DNA of 64,000 nucleotides from assembly GCA_029931535.1 (NCBI GenBank), contig JAQPZY010001620.1:62001-126000 (forward strand). Direction: 5' to 3'. This DNA comes from Margaritifera margaritifera. Its lineage: Eukaryota > Mollusca > Bivalvia > Unionida > Margaritiferidae. Position 1 is the first letter of the stretch; every line of letters starts with the position of its first letter. A model generated the notes under the pieces. The model searched no databases and was not told the DNA's origin. It saw only the letters and a program-made list of their open reading frames with translations. The position numbers and the translations under genes are program-made. This document shows positions 45,877 to 58,509 of the stretch, piece after piece.

Positions 45877-47949
45877 TCATGGAATATCGCCTCCTGAACC
45901 TGCATTTGCCTCCTGATCGCGATTGTAAAACCTATCTCGCCAGGATTGATTCCCGTACCACATCCTTACATAAACACCTTTTGGCCATGTTACATCATTT
46001 TCAACATTGTGGCATTGTGAGTTATATACAGTCAGATTGGCCGCTAGACAATTACGTCTACTGTGGATAAACTGTATGGATAACGGCTCTATATTGTATT
46101 GTTCCAAGAATGTACTGAGGCCCTCGGCAGTAGATTTGACGCCATTGCCTCCCACATAAAAGCGCCTTGTTCTACGTCTGACCACACCTTTAAATACAAC
46201 ATTCTAATCATTATCATCAACACCTTCATGTTCAATAATAATATCTTAGTCGCTTTCTATACTGGGTTTACCAAATGAGATAGGTCTTTCTACCTGACCA
46301 CCAATGACGGTAGGTATCGTCCTAGGAGGGGTTTTCAAATCAATACCTTTCACATTAATGTTGCCAGCCATCGGAAGCATACCGTGCTCTATCCTGGTCA
46401 AAATACCATGTTCAGAAAGCTGTTCTGTGTCGGCTAACGATTTATTTTTATTCCGAATGGGTGTGCGCATGGCATTTACAACATTAGGATGAACATTGAC
46501 ATTGGAAATCTGTGTGATATTTCCAGCGCAGGAGGCGATATGTCTTCTATCGAAAGTATCTGAAATTTTGTCAGAAGTTTTTGAAACCAGAGTTTGCAGA
46601 ACACTGACCCAATCTTTTCCAAAGCTGACTGGACCGTTGCACCGGTTTGCGACTCCATTGCTGTTATAACTGGGGAAGAGCCGTTAGCCTCAACCGATAC
46701 GGGAGATACACAGTTGGACACGGAAGTTCTGTTCTGAGATGCACTTGATGGGAAGCAGTGTGTATCACAACCAGTGGTGTTAGACTCAACCGAAACGGGA
46801 GATAAACAGTTAGACACAGAAATCAGTTAGACACAGAAATCTTGTTCGGAGCTGCAATTGATATAGAGCGTTGATCATCACAACCATTGGCACTACATGC
46901 TAGGTTACTTACACCTGGGCTAAGAGTGTGAACGACAACCGCATAAGACACGCGCTTACTCAAAGACTTCAGCTCGACACGAAGTTTCTCGGTGATGGTG
47001 TGTAGTGTTTCATTTTCTTTCATCAACAAGCTTTGAGTAGTTTTTAGTGACTTAATCTCATTACGGAGCAGTTCAATTGTTTGAGATTGTGCCTGTACCT
47101 TATTGTTTAAATCAGCACGGAATGTATTAAGGTCATTCATTGTCACCAATGTGATTTGGATTGCTTTCAGAGATATAATCTCCTCTCTGAGCGAAACAAC
47201 AGTTTGTTGTAGATGACCACAATCACTCTTGATTTCAGCTAGCGGGAGTCTTGCTGAATTAGTCATTTGTTCTGTTTGCCGTGAGCCATGTTGATCGTCT
47301 GGTTCACACTGTTCAGATTGTACACTAGGGTTTGATTTCTTCTTGCTAAAAATAGACTCGATCTCGCAAGGATCCCCTTTCATAAACATAGCTAAAGAAT
47401 GGCAATCCCTTGCATATTTTATTAAACTGCTTACACCATTTCTGTTCTTTCTAGCCACCAAATATACCGATGGAAAGACTCGAAAACCTCGTGCTAACCT
47501 AGATAAGACTGACCTATACCAGGTTACAATATCTTCGCTATCATGTGCAACCTCTAGCAATTTCTCAATATACATGTCTCTGGGTAGATTATCTAATTCC
47601 TGATCCAGTCTTCTAATATAGTCCTGATTGGGAACCTGAAATATGTCATCTATATATGTTGGGCTGTTACAGCGGTAACATGAATCTTGGGTATCTCTGT
47701 TAAAATATGTGTGATAGACATTCTGCGTACTCAGATACTGAGGTTGTGAACATAGATTTGCATCGTCAGGATCCTCACTCACCAAATCTGTTTTATAAAA
47801 TGTATTAAACTGCAATTACCATGTACAATATGATCACCTGCATTTACTGTTTCCAATTCAGTATACGTTTTCCCGGAGCTAGCCTCAAAGACTGAATTGT
47901 CCATGATTTGCACAGGAGCATTGTAATGTCCATCTGAACAGTCCGCCAT
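45877..47949 (-). pseudogene. LINE ORF1, coiled-coil and RNA-binding-type protein
   Basis: A probable initiator ATG at 47,949 begins MADCSDGHYNAPVQIMDNSV, running about 48 codons before a frame change near 47,815. The long frame (47,815-46,823) carries CYRCNSPTYIDDIF, then PRDMYIEKLLEVAHDSEDIV and WYRSVLSRLARGFRVFPS, and from about 47,250 a heptad-rich coiled coil (LREEIISLKAIQ, ELLRNEIKSLKTTQ, TEKLRVELKSLSKR). After Ser/Thr-rich linker sequence containing direct repeats (SNCLSPVSVE / SNCVSPVSVE), a last frame (46,185-45,877) reads RRRTRRFYVGGNG and WPKGVYVRMWYGNQSWRDRF, an RRM-like basic C-terminal module. ORF1 proteins coat element RNA. Frames shift near 46,820, 46,470 and 46,240. Confidence 0.8.
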
Positions 47950-48550
47950 CTAAGGATTTAAATTAGTTAATACTTGCACTTGGATGATGAATATGTTGAT
48001 TCTTCAAAAGTAGATTCCAAACTTTCTTCATTAATGTTAATTGAAGTACAAAAATATTAGGAACTTTTTTGAGCGATATAGAATAGAAAGGTGTTTAAAT
48101 GTAACTTCAATGCCTCAAAATGCCGTTTTACTCTTCGCACCATTTGCTTGTACTTGCCTACACGAACATAATCAATATATAATATAAAATGAATACTTCT
48201 ATTTTTCTCAACTACTTGAAAATATATAGATTTAACACATCACTGTAAAAATGGAATTATTTATAGCAAATGTCTTTTTTAATGTGACATGCTTTTTCCT
48301 CTTCTAATCCTAACATACTGGATCCAAAATGTTTGGTACACAAAAAGTAGCATTGCCCGCTGGATAGTACCAACAAAAAGAAAACAAGAAAAATCTAGCA
48401 CAGGAGGCGAATCACTTTCTAGGGGTAATCATTAAAGAGGCTACCAATATTTGAAACATATCATGTTTATATATACTTTTGAAGGATTAAATAGCGTGCC
48501 ATAATACCAACAGCACATCAACTTTAAAAATTAATTTGGGGGAATTCAGT
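47950..48550. other. No gene recognised; probable LINE 5' region
   Basis: The left part may be the 5' UTR of the LINE, whose limit cannot be placed. The remainder is AT-rich without readable frames. Confidence 0.4.
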
Positions 48551-48773
48551 ATGTATGTATGTATGTTTGCATGTATGTATAGGTTTTAACGGCACGTCAG
48601 AACACTACTAACTATATAAAGCCGCTTTCATCCGAAGTTATTGATAGAGACAGATTTAATGATTATAGAGTTCTGACAACCTGTCTTATGAGTACATTTT
48701 TCGACCTTTACCTTTAGCCACTATTGTACTGAAGTGCCGTAAAATGCTATTAAACATACATACCATCTAAATA
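48551..48773. mobile_element. Foldback (MITE-like) element with AACGGCAC arms
   Basis: The left arm on plus has ATGTATGTATGTATGTTTGC, then TTTTAACGGCACGTCAGAAC (core 48,588-48,604). The right arm is its inverse: on minus from 48,773, GTATGTATGTTTAATAGC and TTTTACGGCACTTCAGTACA. The two arms therefore form an imperfect terminal inverted repeat around about 110 bases of non-coding DNA. No coding capacity. The core is shared with the copies at 6.8 and 11.6 kb. Confidence 0.7.
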
Positions 48774-49430
48774 ATTAAAAATATAATTACATTTTGTGGT
48801 CTCTTTAGTCAGTTGGTTTCTTGAAAGGTTTTCTTTTACATATATATTACTGGGGTTTTTTTCATCATAAAATTATTTTTAATAACAAACGGCCTAACTG
48901 TGCTTTGAAAATCTATTGGTGTTATTTAAACAGAGAAACTAATGATAACAACTTTTCTGTGGTACTCTGTAATTTAGGCCTCTAATTCGAGTCCTTTCTG
49001 CGTCATTGCCCGTTAAAAAGATGAATTTAGTGTTTGCGTAGACAGAAATTATCAGCCAAATGGATATATCATAAACTTTTATCTGTTATTGGAACTGAGT
49101 TTTATTGGTATAATTTCCTGTTGGAAAATATGTCTGCTTATTTTAGTGTTTTCAAAGGAAGTCATCTGTATATACATTAACAGCTGAGCCAAAATAACAA
49201 AACGGCATTTAGTACGGAGATAAAAAAAAAAGCAAGGTTCTGGAGAAAGGAAATAATAAAAACAGCACAATACCGGTTTTCTAAGCTGACTTACATAGAG
49301 AAGGAATGTGCGATGTTCTGTCTTATCGATACCCGTCCGGTGAATCGCTTTACCAAATTTTTCAAGAAAGGAAAGCAGTTAAATTCCAGATCCCATTTCA
49401 ACAATAATAAATACAGCAGAGTGCCAAAAT
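48774..49430. other. No gene recognised
   Basis: Short minus frame at 49,079-49,270 without recognisable domain. Confidence 0.5.
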
Positions 49431-49726
49431 ATAATTTGCCTAAGTATTCTTGAAACCTTTAAACCTTATAATTTGCCTAAGTACTCTTGAAACCTTTAAA
49501 CCTTATAATTTGCCTAAGTACTCTTGAAACCTTTAAACCTTATAATTTGCCTAAGTTCTCTTGAAACCTTTAAACCTTATAATTTGCCTAAGTACTCTTG
49601 AAACCTTTAAACCTTATAATTTGCCTAAGTACTCTTGAAACCTTTAAACCTTATAATTTGCCTAAGTACTCTTGAAACTTTTAAACCTTATAATTTGCCT
49701 AAGTACTCTTGAAACCTTTAACACTT
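49431..49726 (+). repeat. 37-bp tandem repeat, 8 copies
   Basis: Copies begin at 49,431 and then every 37 bases to 49,690. Each has ATAATTTGCCTAAGTACTCT followed by TGAAACCTTTAAACCTT. Only single-base differences are visible (TATTCT in copy 1, TTCTCT in copy 4, ACTTTT in copy 7, ending in copy 8), so it is a young minisatellite likely to vary in length between individuals. Confidence 0.97.
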
Positions 49727-49933
49727 ATATTAGCAAAATCAGCCTTTCGTGTGCGTTGTGAGTATGCAACTTAATTTTTGTTTAAAAAGATGGAGATGGG
49801 ATTAATAGTACGGGTTAAATGGTACAAAATTGCTGCCATGAAGATAAAGACTTACTGGAAAACCGCTTCAAGAATAACAAGAGCATTAAGCTTACCGTAT
49901 ATAATCGCATATAATCTGATACCAACTGCATAA

Positions 49934-50049
49934 TGCGCTGGCAGATCTGGGTCTATGCAGTTTGTAAGGACTAATCAGTAGAACAAACAACACAGACCCC
50001 GATCTGCCGGCGCATGATGCGACGGCAGATCAGGGTCTATGTTGTTTGC
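49934..50049. repeat. Three-arm inverted/direct repeat (GGCAGATC type)
   Basis: Arm A (plus, 49,934-49,967): TGCGCTGGCAGATCTGGGTC and TATGCAGTTTGTAA. Arm B (minus, 50,014-49,983): TGCGCCGGCAGATCGGGGTC and TGTGTTGTTTGT. Arm C (plus, 50,018-50,049): TGCGACGGCAGATCAGGGTC and TATGTTGTTTGC. A and B can form a hairpin with a 15-base loop; B and C can form one with almost no loop. The sequence resembles a dispersed molluscan palindromic repeat known to me only by appearance. Confidence 0.85.
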
Positions 50050-50518
50050 ATTTGGACCAAGTTTATACGCTAGTGTATACGGTACATGCTTTCTCCATAC
50101 ATCAAACGAAGATATACACGCTGTCGACAAAGGAGCAGTGGTCTTAGATCTCGTGTTAGGTTTCCAAGGATAGAATAACTTCGCAATTTTTATTCATTTC
50201 TGTTGTCAATAAAACGTTTTCACACATACAGGTTTGCATCATTTAATGTTTTCACACATATAGGTTTTGATCATTTAATTTGATTTAACGTTGGTACGAG
50301 ACTATTTAAAATGTGAAGGAATGTATCAGTGACTATTAAAATGGCATGAAGTTTGATAATCCAAATGAATTAATAAATCCTACTGGTCCGATTATAATTA
50401 GGCTGGAGTCTATGAATCTCTAATATCTCACGTTTTAAAATTAATCCCACAGTTTAGGCCCAAAATGCATAGGATTTAAATGTATCAGTGATCTCATTTA
50501 AAGTAAACAATATATAGC
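50050..50518. other. No gene recognised
   Basis: A short direct doublet of TTTTCACACATACAGGTTT / TTTTCACACATATAGGTTT occurs at 50,217-50,270. Confidence 0.5.
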
Positions 50519-50678
50519 ATATCAAGGAATCTTAAGTGATCTTTTGAGATATATCAAGGAATCTTAAGTGATCTTTTGAGATATATCAAGAAATCTTATG
50601 TGATCTTTTGAGATATATCAAGGAATCTTAAGTGATCTTTTGAGATATATCAAGGAATTTTAAGTCATCGTTTGGAAT
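50519..50678 (+). repeat. 32-bp tandem repeat, 5 copies
   Basis: Units start at 50,519, 50,551, 50,583, 50,615 and 50,647, with consensus ATATCAAGGAATCTTAAGTG plus ATCTTTTGAGAT. The last copy is the most diverged. Independent of the 37-bp array 0.8 kb upstream. Confidence 0.95.
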
Positions 50679-50960
50679 GTAATTTATAATAAATTAACAG
50701 TACAAACGGGTTTGGTGGTCGAGGATCATTTGGTTATCCCACTTCCAACATTCAATATATAATGTTGGAGCAAAATACAACCCCACCCCCCACCCCCGAT
50801 ACTGACTATGTAAAGCTACAATCTAGGTTTTGTACTATCATTAATAGATCACCCTTTCTCTGTACTTTAATCAACAAAAAAAAGGTTTCGTGCAATTTGA
50901 GTGTCAGTTTTCATCCTTCTTTGGTACAAGACGTTTAAATTTAGTTGTTAGATTATATAA

Positions 50961-52159
<1,199 letters not shown>

Positions 52160-53345
52160 GAACGGATGGATGACATTGTCTGTCTGTGAATGAAAGCAAC
52201 TAGGCACCCAGTCTTCCTCAAAGTCGAGGTATCACCATGCCAACAAAGAGTAGGATGAGCTAAATATTTTGCCTGGGTGACTGTAGAAAATAATAGCCTC
52301 GTTACAACAGCATCATGCACCTGTCCTGCTGGCCTAGAGAGAGCATGATGCCATATCTCAGGCATATTGCATGCTGTTTCACTTGCTTGGAGCCATGGCT
52401 CGGCAATGAAAACCTGTACAGACAAGCAAGTTACATAGGCTAAAGGACCGTTACAGGGCGTGAGACAGGACAAAATAAAAACATAGACTTTGTTCGACGT
52501 AAAGTAAATACTGGGGTTATACATAATTTAGCTACAGAGCATTCTAGTGAAAGGCAACTCTTGGACCATGAGGAATTAAAGAGATATGTGTCTAAATCAA
52601 GTGTATTAGCACTGAGGAAATGCAAAGGGACTATGCTATTCCAAATTCATAATGCCCAGGAGCAGCTTGCTCTAATAATTTCAATGGCACCATTACATGG
52701 ATCACATCTAATGGACTTTAGTACGCTAGTTGACAATCCTGTGTATTTATCTTGCATACCTTTTATGCAAAAACCTGTCTGTCTTGCACAAGAAAAGCGA
52801 CAAAAAAAAAAAAAAAATCAAACTATTTCTGGAGAGCAGAACAATAAGAATTCCATCATTAAAATTCAGTTCTATCCCAAAGACAAGCGCCGTGCTGATC
52901 CAAATACATTTATATCCAACCATCTGTACCCTCCTTTTAAAGGATTTGCTGCCACCAAACAAGGGTAAGTTTCAGTGCTAGTGGCAAAAATTAACTTTGT
53001 GGAGGAGCTTGATGCCGACAACTTACCAACTGGCATAGCTGTGTGTGAATGTGAATGGGACCTATTTTGTTTGTCAGTTCTGATAAAATCATTGATGGTG
53101 AAACCATAGTCGAAATTAAATGTCCAACCAAGCCCATAAGCCAACATGTGACAAGTGGAAAGTATGACACGAATGTGTCAGCTGAGTAGCATGTTCGAAA
53201 TCGTACAATAAAGATTGGCTATTATGCCCAGGTTCTGATAGCTATGTACTGTACAAATGCTAGAAATTGCAGATTCCATGTGTGGAATGCAAAACCAGAG
53301 AAACGCGTGCCAATTGATTAGCCTTTTGACAAAGATTTTGTATCA
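52160..53345 (+). pseudogene. Broken SWIM zinc finger - YqaJ-like nuclease gene
   Basis: A SWIM zinc finger is readable at 52,316-52,378: CTCPAG followed, after one stop, by CHISGILHAV, giving the CXC...CXH ligand pattern. In the same frame TCTDKQ and AKGPLQGVRQDK follow. A second, open frame (52,561-52,968) ends RADPNTFISNHLYPPFKGFA ATK, the start of a YqaJ/lambda-exonuclease-like nuclease. A third frame carries its catalytic part: FVSSDKIIDGETIVEIKCP at 53,070-53,126, with the E-x-K pair expected of this PD-(D/E)XK fold, and IGYYAQVLIAMYCTNARNCR plus FHVWN at about 53,215-53,288. Proteins joining SWIM and YqaJ domains are widespread in molluscs and cnidarians, and YqaJ proteins also accompany ISL2EU/PHIS transposons. 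No transposase is visible nearby. Stops and two frame changes make it a pseudogene. Confidence 0.75.
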
Positions 53346-56300
53346 AGGTACCACTTGTGCGAAAATTTGACTTTGACGATTTCCGTTTAATTTGAATGAA
53401 GCTGGAACATTATTGTCATCATGCATGCTAGTTTCACGATATGAAATAACTAACATAAAATTAGATGGCTAGAAGGCGGTGCCGTTCATATAGGTTCTTA
53501 CCCTCAGTTTACTTTAGGTGTTTTCGTGTGTTGTTTATGCATAAATGCACCGTTGTTTTTCTTCATGTTTGCTGCTGACAGTTTAGCATATATTATCTTG
53601 GTAACTTAACTCAGTACATCATATCAGTTACTCATATATGTGTGACGTATACTGACAAACTGTTCCCCAGATGGCGTTTAAGAAAAAAAAAACGCTACTG
53701 CCTGCGTGGACCGTTTGACATCAGGGTTAGTCTCATTTTGAGTTGTCATTTCAGTTATTTTGCTTTGAATTTCGGCGAAAGAAAGATAAGTTAACAATAA
53801 CAGCAATATATCTGCTGGCTCAAGGGTTCAACTGTCCATGATTTATGAATTGTGAATTACTCAATAAACGAGATGAAACAAGAGCTGGTGTTTCTGTAAG
53901 AAAGTTGCTGAAATCAACAACTGGTGGAAATGGCATTTCGAAAGAAATCAGAGCGCCACCTGGGGAGGAGTTTCGTAGATTGATATAGGATTGTACATGC
54001 ACAGTTTTCTGCCACTTCGACCATTCCACAACTACTACGGTTGGATGCCATAAACTTATTGATGTAAATCTGGTTGTAATCTTTCATTTGGCTTCTATGG
54101 TTTCATGGAGTTTATTTTACTTCTTGTATTTTAGTGGCATTCAACAAATTTGAAGTAATCTCATAATTGTTAAATATCGGAAACACTTATTCAACAGTGG
54201 GGGGGGGGGGGAGTTATCTAGCGTAACACTGTTTTCATCATTTGGCTGAGGAATAATAAAAAAAAAATATATGTTTAAGAGAAACATTACATATTTATAT
54301 TCATTCATTTCCAATAAAGTACACAGAACAATGTTTGTTGAGAATGAGCGACTGTCGAATTCAAAAATGTACAGAAAAGGCCCATTTATCCTGACAAATG
54401 TTAGCTCGATGCAGTGATTATATGTATGTACTTTACTATATATGTGTTATTATACACAAATATATTAAATCCTGAAGCAAGGCTATGTTAGGAATCTACG
54501 ATGACTACATCCTTCACTAAATGTGACATGAAAGATTTAAAATAATGACTTAGAGTCTGTTACTGGAATATTGCCAGCTGGAAGCCATATCAGCTAAAGA
54601 TGTAAGGCGTGGAAACAAATTTTCTAAATCGCACATCGAGCCATCTTTCTCTCCATCTTATTATTTAGTCAAAGCTCAAAGAACTATCATCGCCGTTTAA
54701 TTTATCATATAATTATGGAGGAGGATTAAAAGACTATTTGTTGTGTCCCGGCGGCAACTACTTACACATGAGATTAGTCCAGCAAATATCCGGTCATATG
54801 CACTGAGTTGATGTCAGACATATATGTATCCCAATTTCTCCACTTGAGAACTATTCTAATACCTGAGCAATTATTAAGATAGGTTTTGTGCTTGTTTTGA
54901 GAACTCTTGAAATTTGAATATATGCCTAATTGTGAACAGTTGTGAATCATTAACTAATGCAGTATATCAGGAATTCTTCTTCTCATCAAGCAATTAATAG
55001 ACATAAGTAGTATAGCTATTTTCTATTTCGTTAGATTACATGATAACCCACGTACAACCTTTTTTGATTTAAAAAAAAACTAATACCCTAAGAACAGGGA
55101 TTTTAGAGAATTTTTAAAATAACATTTAGAGTAGCGAACCCATCAATAACAGTAGCTATGCAATACAAAACTTTAAAGAATAAGAATACAAGCAGAAATT
55201 AAAAATAAAATTAGTATATCAAATGAAACGTGAAAGAAAATAATTATGAAAACTTTAAACGACAAGGAGTTGAAACATATGGACATAAAACAAATTAAGA
55301 AAACATGAAATTGTTGTCAATGGTAAATTAGCTAAAATATCAAAGTCAATGTCAGATGTACTAATACAGAGGTGACACTTCTGATGGGTATTTAAACAAA
55401 AACACACACGTAATTAAAAGAAGATTGATTGACAATAAATGGAATAAGATATTGTACTGGGTTTCTCATTTAGTTTAGGATGATCTATTTCTACATTTAG
55501 TGCAGGTTCAATAAGATTTAAACATAAAAAACAACAACATAAAAACAAACAAACAAAAAACAAAATCATGAAATTGATAGTAGCGATGATACGGAAATAA
55601 TTTAACATTTTATAAAGGACATACAACATTATAGAAAAGAAGGTTAGTGAAAGAAGCGAAGTAGTGTAACAATAGCAAGTTTGTAATATACTAATTAATC
55701 AATTATATAGTTATTAGCTAAAAAGCTTATACTTTTCTGTTGTCTTCATCAATTTCTTTTTGTGATGGTATTTTATAATTTTAGACCTATTTTCCCCAAA
55801 TCTCATTTCTCTTGTGTTTGACCAGTGAACGTATTCTGTTGATCTGCAAAAGACAAATCAAAATGTGCACAAGGAATAAAATGATATATGTATGGATCTT
55901 TTATATTACTACCTTTAGGCTTTGTAAAATATAACAACTATTGGTAACTTTAAATGGGTGGAACACCAATCATTTTTAAATATTGTATCATATTTTATAT
56001 TATGTTTCGTTACAATTAAAATTTGGACTCTTGCTAAGCGAATTTTGTTGTGCTTTTTATCGTGGTGATACATTTGATTCATGTACTTATCTACATTCGT
56101 TTGTCTCCAATTTGGAAAAGAATTCGTATTATTTTGTATCCAATCTTTCATATATGATCTATAGTAAAGCTTAAAACAGTTGTTATGTGCACTCTAATGA
56201 TTCTTTTCGTGTTTCATTTTGTACAAGTCTATGTTTCATTTATTTTACACTATTGATTTTCAATGAATTTTTACTACTACTGGAATTGTACTAGTTTCAC

Positions 56301-56425
56301 CTTTCAACATGTTCTTAAAATTAGCTCTAGTGGTTAACAAAGTTCTAAAGAGAGTCTACTTAAAAATGATGCTGTATAACTTATAACTAACCTTAAAGTT
56401 ATACTTACGTTAGGAAGAACATTTC
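53346..56425. other. AT-rich stretch, no gene recognised
   Basis: G13 run at 54,199-54,211. A plus-frame phrase RAGVSVRKLLKSTTGGNG at about 53,883-53,936 is coding-like but short and unassigned. Low-complexity A-rich DNA at 55,180-55,330. Confidence 0.45.
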
Positions 56426-56671
56426 TTGCAAACCAAATGGAAGGCAGTGCAACCAGAGAAAGTAACTTTTCAAAAGAAGAAAGATCCACATAGAGTTGAA
56501 CTTGGAAGAAAATTAAAACAAGAGCAAGGAATTGATAAAACTGAAATAAGTTATTATGAAACAGGTGACTCAAACATCATGTATTACTTAATAGGTGGTG
56601 TACTTGTTGTCCTAGTTGTAGGATTTATGTATTCAGAGAGATCAGGTTTAAAAACTGTTGTATTTGATTAA
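56426..56671 (+). pseudogene. Polinton-type small membrane protein
   Basis: An open frame of about 80 codons without an in-frame ATG near its start. It has a charged N-terminal half containing KDPHRVELGRKLKQEQG, a connecting acidic stretch and one strong C-terminal membrane segment, YYLIGGVLVVLVVGFMY, followed by a short basic tail. Small single-pass proteins opening with a DP-RV-x-GRKL-like motif are frequent passengers of Polintons; their function is unknown, with a virion role suspected. The open frame is intact apart from the missing start, which is striking among such decayed neighbours. Confidence 0.55.
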
Positions 56672-57021
56672 CAACCTGAAAGCAGTGAGCATGGGAAACA
56701 TGTTTTAAAATAGCCAGTTAAAATAGGGGTGCCGAAAGAATAGAAATCCATTCCCAGAAATCCTCTTGAATTTCACATTAATAAATGGCAAATAAGAACA
56801 ATACTTAATTAACACTCTTTATCACGCAGCATTCAATTCTACTCTTACAGTTGGTTACATCATTTTCTGAAGAAAGATGAAAGAGTTGAAAGAAGTCATA
56901 CAGTTAATTATTTCAATTTTATTATCTCAGTTCACAGTTGATACCAGACCAAAATAATTAAGCCAGTAGACCGTGTAACAACAAAATGAGTGTTAGTGGA
57001 CCTTAGATAAATAAATTAGTA

Positions 57022-57720
57022 TGGCTAAAGATTACAAAGCAGAGCAAAGTGAAGTCACAAAGGTTATAGTGAGTAAGCCAGTGACAAAAGAGATCAAGTT
57101 AATAAGCTTCTAGTGATCAAAGCTGCTATTTTTAAGGAAGTTATAACACCTAAGAAAACTAAAAAGAAACCTCTAAGTCTAGTTGCCTATTTCATACATA
57201 TGATTGGTGGAAAATAGTCCTAGTGAAACGAATAAGATCGTAGACAACGATAACTATTTCAAGTTGCAATAAATGTATGAAATAAAAAACATTCTAGAGC
57301 TGTTAGAAAAAAGTATCAAAATGTATACAAGTGTTTCTTATAATTTGGTAGAGGTTAGCATGGCAACAGACGCAGGTGGGATGGGTAGAGCAGCTGATAG
57401 TTTATGACTTGCAGGAATAACAACATGAGTTGTTATTTCTCAAGCTTTTACTGGCTTTGGTGCAACTGTACTAGGGTCTGTTGCTAAAGCTTTAGGGGAA
57501 AAGATGGTATTCAGTAACGTTTTAAAACATAATGAGATTGCAACGAGTGGTGCAATAAGTTAAGCTGTATTGACTATATGGATAGTAATCGAATAAGCGA
57601 TAATCATGTAACTCATGAGGAATTTGGTTTAATAATTGATGACTATAATAGATATAAGTAGATAAAAAAGAAAAGAATGGAAAAAGGTAAGCAATATTGA
57701 AATCATAAATTTTGACGAAC
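57022..57720 (+). pseudogene. Polinton-associated hydrophobic protein, degraded
   Basis: Readable parts are MATDAGGMGRAADSL (from 57,359), AGITT, SQAFTGFGATVLGSVAKALG (about 57,438-57,500) and, after a frame change, MDSNRISDNHVTHEEFGLII and DDYNRYK (57,579-57,660). A glycine/alanine-rich hydrophobic middle followed by an acidic VTHEEF-like helix pair is a layout I associate with a Polinton passenger protein of unknown function. Upstream, MAKDYKAEQSEVTKVIVSKP at 57,022 may be the start of this or another gene. At least four stops. Confidence 0.45.
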
Positions 57721-57899
57721 TAAAAAAAAATAGACGAGGATAGGAAAAGAAATAAAAGCAAAAGAGATTTTGTAGAAAAAAATAACATAAACAGGAAATC
57801 TCTTATATCAATATGGCAGTGAGTTCTTGCTCTCTTTATAAATCTTTGTAAATGGCTGTCTATATAACAACTGAAGGGCAACCTGAAAAATAATATTTT

Positions 57900-58470
57900 A
57901 CAAAACCAGTTAATAACGGAGATGGTAAATTATGTATTTCCCTTACAGAACATAGATTTTGTTGTTGACTATTACAATATTTCAATTATCTAAGAAACAA
58001 TATATTCTGTTTATAAACGATTATAACGAAACAAAAACGTTTTAATATCAGATGAATGGTATACCCTTGAAATGTTCATGAACAAATTCAAAGATGAAAT
58101 GAGTGCTAAATAGCGAAAGAAATAAAGAAAGTATTGGTATTGATGTATAAATTACAGTTGGAACGATGTAGTAGAACTCCTAGCAAGAATTACATTACTA
58201 ACTACATCTCAAAGCTGCTATGATTTAATAACCAGAGATCTATACAGACAACTATTCGAAAGCATCCAGTTTGAAACCTAAAAATGTATATATTTTCTTA
58301 CATCAGAATAATAACACCAAAATTACTTCAACGGCAATCACTCATATGCTAGAGTCATTGTTTGTTAATAGTCCGTACAAACAATTGCACAAAGGAACAA
58401 TAGATAGCTTCAATATCAGCATTCAAGATGAAAAGAGAAATTGGTAGATTTCCACAGTATGACAGTAACG
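57900..58470 (+). pseudogene. Polinton minor-capsid/penton-like protein, degraded
   Basis: Legible phrases in order: MVNYVFPLQNIDFVVDYYNI (about 57,922), LISDEWYTLEMFMNKFKDEM (58,038-58,100), PKNVYIFLHQNNNT (about 58,279-58,320) and YKQLHKGTIDSFNISIQDE (58,375-58,431). The GxYT-x-E-x-x-N-like early motif and the late KKL-x-x-GTI-x-x-x-x-ISI-x-D pattern fit a jelly-roll virion protein found in Polintons. It lies upstream of the capsid-like gene on the same strand. Identification is from pattern memory; minor capsid versus another virion protein is not settled. Confidence 0.5.
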
Positions 58471-58509
58471 CATGTATTTTGGTAAATAGCATAAGCAATA
58501 ATGAATGAC

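Larger units (their letters stand above)
42837..47949 (-). mobile_element. APE-type LINE with ORF1 and ORF2, nearly complete but defective
   Basis: The best preserved element in the window. Transcription is right to left: ORF1 (47,949 to about 45,877) encodes a coiled-coil RNA-binding-type protein, ORF2 (about 45,838 to 43,168) an apurinic-type endonuclease, reverse transcriptase and C-terminal cysteine motif. Disruptions are few: a handful of frameshifts and stops, and a probable internal deletion between endonuclease and polymerase. A T10 run on plus at 42,837-42,846 (A10 on minus) could be the 3' tail, but a tRNA-like sequence precedes it, so the exact 3' end is uncertain. The 5' UTR lies above 47,949 with unknown limit. 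Target-site duplications were not identified. Confidence 0.85.
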
